The notes beneath the pieces were generated by a model. The model was not told the origin of the DNA. It searched no databases and saw only the letters and a program-made list of their open reading frames with translations. Shown here one piece after another: positions 6,451 to 7,696 of a stretch of DNA of 7,696 nucleotides (within the stretch, counting starts at the first letter, position 1; each line of letters begins with the position of its first letter). The stretch lies in assembly GCA_938044055.1 (NCBI GenBank), contig CALIQO010000622.1, forward strand, positions 1 through 7,696, given 5' to 3'. The translations under genes and the position numbers were made by a program. Source of the DNA: an uncultured Saprospiraceae bacterium. Its GTDB lineage: Bacteria; Bacteroidota; Bacteroidia; Chitinophagales; Saprospiraceae.

Positions 6451-6857
6451 AAAAAGAACACAAAATATTGATCAACCTGATTCAAGATTATCTGGAAAAT
6501 AATCCAGAACAAAGATTTGGTCAGGCATTATTCAATTTAAAAATCAATGAATTCAGGGAGAATCTTCATCCTCCAAGCCAACAGTTTCAATTAAGAGATA
6601 TTTACAATGACGCTGATAGTGCAATTATAGTCCGAATAAAGAGTCAATTAGAATGGTTCGAACTTCAAAAGAAAGTTAATCAGAAAGTGACGAAAAAATC
6701 TAGCTTTGAAGGAATGACAATACGTGAACGTTTACTACAAACTGAATTGCTTGAAGACTTCGATAAGTTAAAATCAATCAGACCATTACATGCTAAATTC
6801 ATACTTGAAAGCCTAAAAGTAGATGTCGAAACGATCAGGAAAATTTTGAATACATAA
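6447..6857 (+). CDS. Hypothetical two-module protein (QRFGQALFNL-type N-terminus)
   Basis: A 136-residue soluble protein with ATG at 6447 and TAA at 6855-6857. Residues 1-74 form a mainly helical module with the signature ENNPEQRFGQALFNLKINEF, then LRDIYNDADS and IKSQLEWFE. Residues about 88-136 form a second helical module, FEGMTIRERLLQTELLEDFD, ending in ILESLKVDVETIRKIL. From memory, proteins with each of these signatures are common small hypotheticals in Bacteroidota and other bacteria, usually without assigned function; here both are in one chain with a short linker. There is no signal peptide or membrane segment, so it should act in the cytoplasm. It is probably co-transcribed with the two frames before it. 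A role such as an immunity-type partner is possible but nothing in the sequence shows it. Confidence 0.75.
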   Translation: MKKEHKILINLIQDYLENNPEQRFGQALFNLKINEFRENLHPPSQQFQLRDIYNDADSAIIVRIKSQLEWFELQKKVNQKVTKKSSFEGMTIRERLLQTELLEDFDKLKSIRPLHAKFILESLKVDVETIRKILNT

Positions 6858-7077
6858 TTGTGTATATTATGGATACAAAAATCAGATGAAAATAATCTGC
6901 TGAACATAATTAAAAAATGTTAAAGTCGAATAATATGAAGTTTGGTGAAAAAGTAAAAAGACTTATCTTATCAATCTATATTAAATCAGACAGGGCGGGT
7001 AATTCGATACATTATAAAAGAATCCTCTTTCATCAGATACGTACAAACTGAAAATTATTATCAATGAAAACTGAAGT
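6858..7077. other. Intergenic region, AT-rich, no gene seen
   Basis: A 220-base gap between two plus-strand genes. It holds a weak inverted repeat, CAGAT (6884-6888) with ATCTG (6896-6900), without a following T-run. No TAnnTTTG box was found ahead of the lipoprotein gene, so its promoter is not identified. Short frames on both strands here have no protein-like character. Confidence 0.5.
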
Positions 7078-7696
7078 ATGAAGCACCTAAAAAGATTTCT
7101 TATTTTAACGTTTTTACTTAATATTAGCTCTTGTAGCAAAGTAAGTGAAAGGTCAAATCTTACTTTGCGGGACAATCAAATTCCAATTGACTCCTCCTTA
7201 ACTTTTGGATCAGGAATTATTTCAACAGAACACGCCCATGAATCTTCGATCACTTTTAATTCGGATATGACCGAGTTGTTTTTCATACGCAGAGAACCAA
7301 AAGGAAAAAATAGAATTTATACTATGAGATTAATTGATGGTAAGTGGTCAAAACCAGAAGTAGCAAAATTTTCCTCGAACAAAGAATATTCAGATAATCG
7401 AACTCGCCTAAATCCCAAAGGAGATATACTTTTTTTTAGTAGTCAAAGACCATTAAAAGTTGGTAATGAAACTTCAGGTTCCCATCAATGGTACATTAAA
7501 AAAAATGAAAGTGGTTGGGGGAATCCCATTCCTGCGGACGAATTATTTATAGACCACTCAATAATTGATATGATATCCTCGGAGAATGGTAATTTATATT
7601 TTAGTGCAAATGAAGAAGAGGCTAGATCCCAAGATGAAGGAATTTATTTTTCTATTAATCAAGATGGCCGATATACAGCTATCGAAAGAATGGGAA
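7078..7696 (+). CDS. Lipoprotein with TolB/PD40-type beta-propeller repeats (5' part, runs off window)
   Basis: The ATG at 7078 opens a frame that continues past the window edge; 206 codons are visible. Residues 1-18 are a lipoprotein signal peptide (MKHLKRFLIL, then LLNISS) with a lipobox ISSC and cysteine 19 as the lipidated residue, predicting anchoring in the inner or outer membrane. Propeller-type strands resembling PD40/WD40-like repeats follow at about 57-72 (ITFNSDMTELFFIRR), 110-125 (LNPKGDILFFSSQRP) and 165-179 (SENGNLYFSANE), matching the family pattern SPDG-x-x-LFFSS. The FGSGIIST segment before the first blade also fits Bacteroidota PD40 lipoproteins as I remember them. Such proteins are periplasmic or surface binding platforms; the substrate cannot be told. 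A short ATG frame at 7064 ends at once and is not the start. Confidence 0.85.
   Translation, partial: MKHLKRFLILTFLLNISSCSKVSERSNLTLRDNQIPIDSSLTFGSGIISTEHAHESSITFNSDMTELFFIRREPKGKNRIYTMRLIDGKWSKPEVAKFSSNKEYSDNRTRLNPKGDILFFSSQRPLKVGNETSGSHQWYIKKNESGWGNPIPADELFIDHSIIDMISSENGNLYFSANEEEARSQDEGIYFSINQDGRYTAIERMG

Noticed and set aside
6884..6900. CAGAT/ATCTG inverted repeat after the 136-residue gene as a terminator.
   Set aside because: The stem is only five base pairs, AT-rich and not followed by a run of T.
6981..7175. Minus-strand frame of 64 codons over the lipoprotein start.
   Set aside because: It overlaps the signal peptide of a well-supported lipoprotein gene and has no recognisable features.

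Overview
This AT-rich window most likely comes from a Bacteroidota genome (Cytophagales- or Flavobacteriia-like). The support is a type IX secretion (T9SS) type A sorting domain, MopE-type and BspA/DUF285-type secreted proteins of that phylum, a TAnnTTTG-type promoter box, and gene starts without Shine-Dalgarno sites. The order and genus cannot be fixed from the sequence alone.

Left edge (1-245): a patchwork of broken coding pieces. The C-terminal part of an IS21-type IstA transposase enters from the left. It is followed in the same frame by what reads as a two-component-regulator propeller (Reg_prop) repeat with one stop codon in it. That piece abuts, at about 240-243, the cut 3' end of a BspA-like surface-protein gene on the minus strand.

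Centre (about 189-5665, minus strand): a three-gene array transcribed leftwards. The order is a 621-residue secreted protein with two MopE-like repeats and a T9SS sorting domain (5665-3800), a 997-residue secreted repeat protein with three W-x-GGSG motifs (3789-796), and the truncated BspA-like gene (773-about 243). The gaps are 10 and 22 bases, so one transcript is likely, probably driven from a TAACTTTG box at 5727-5720. All three products start with a signal peptide. The likely theme is export of calcium-binding or adhesive surface proteins, with the last gene destroyed by rearrangement.

Right part (5891-7696, plus strand): after a gene-free stretch with small hairpins come three short frames joined by ATGA start/stop overlaps at 6343-6346 and 6447-6450: a 128-residue unknown protein that is probably missing its N-terminus, a 35-residue ORF, and a 136-residue two-module hypothetical protein. 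After a 220-base gap the window ends inside a lipoprotein gene (7078 to the edge) with TolB/PD40-type beta-propeller repeats.

Nothing here amounts to a clearly new biological system. The points most worth a second look are the three-part junction at the left end, the exactly spaced cysteine-rich repeats, the large repeat protein without a visible sorting domain, and the doubly overlapped 35-residue ORF.
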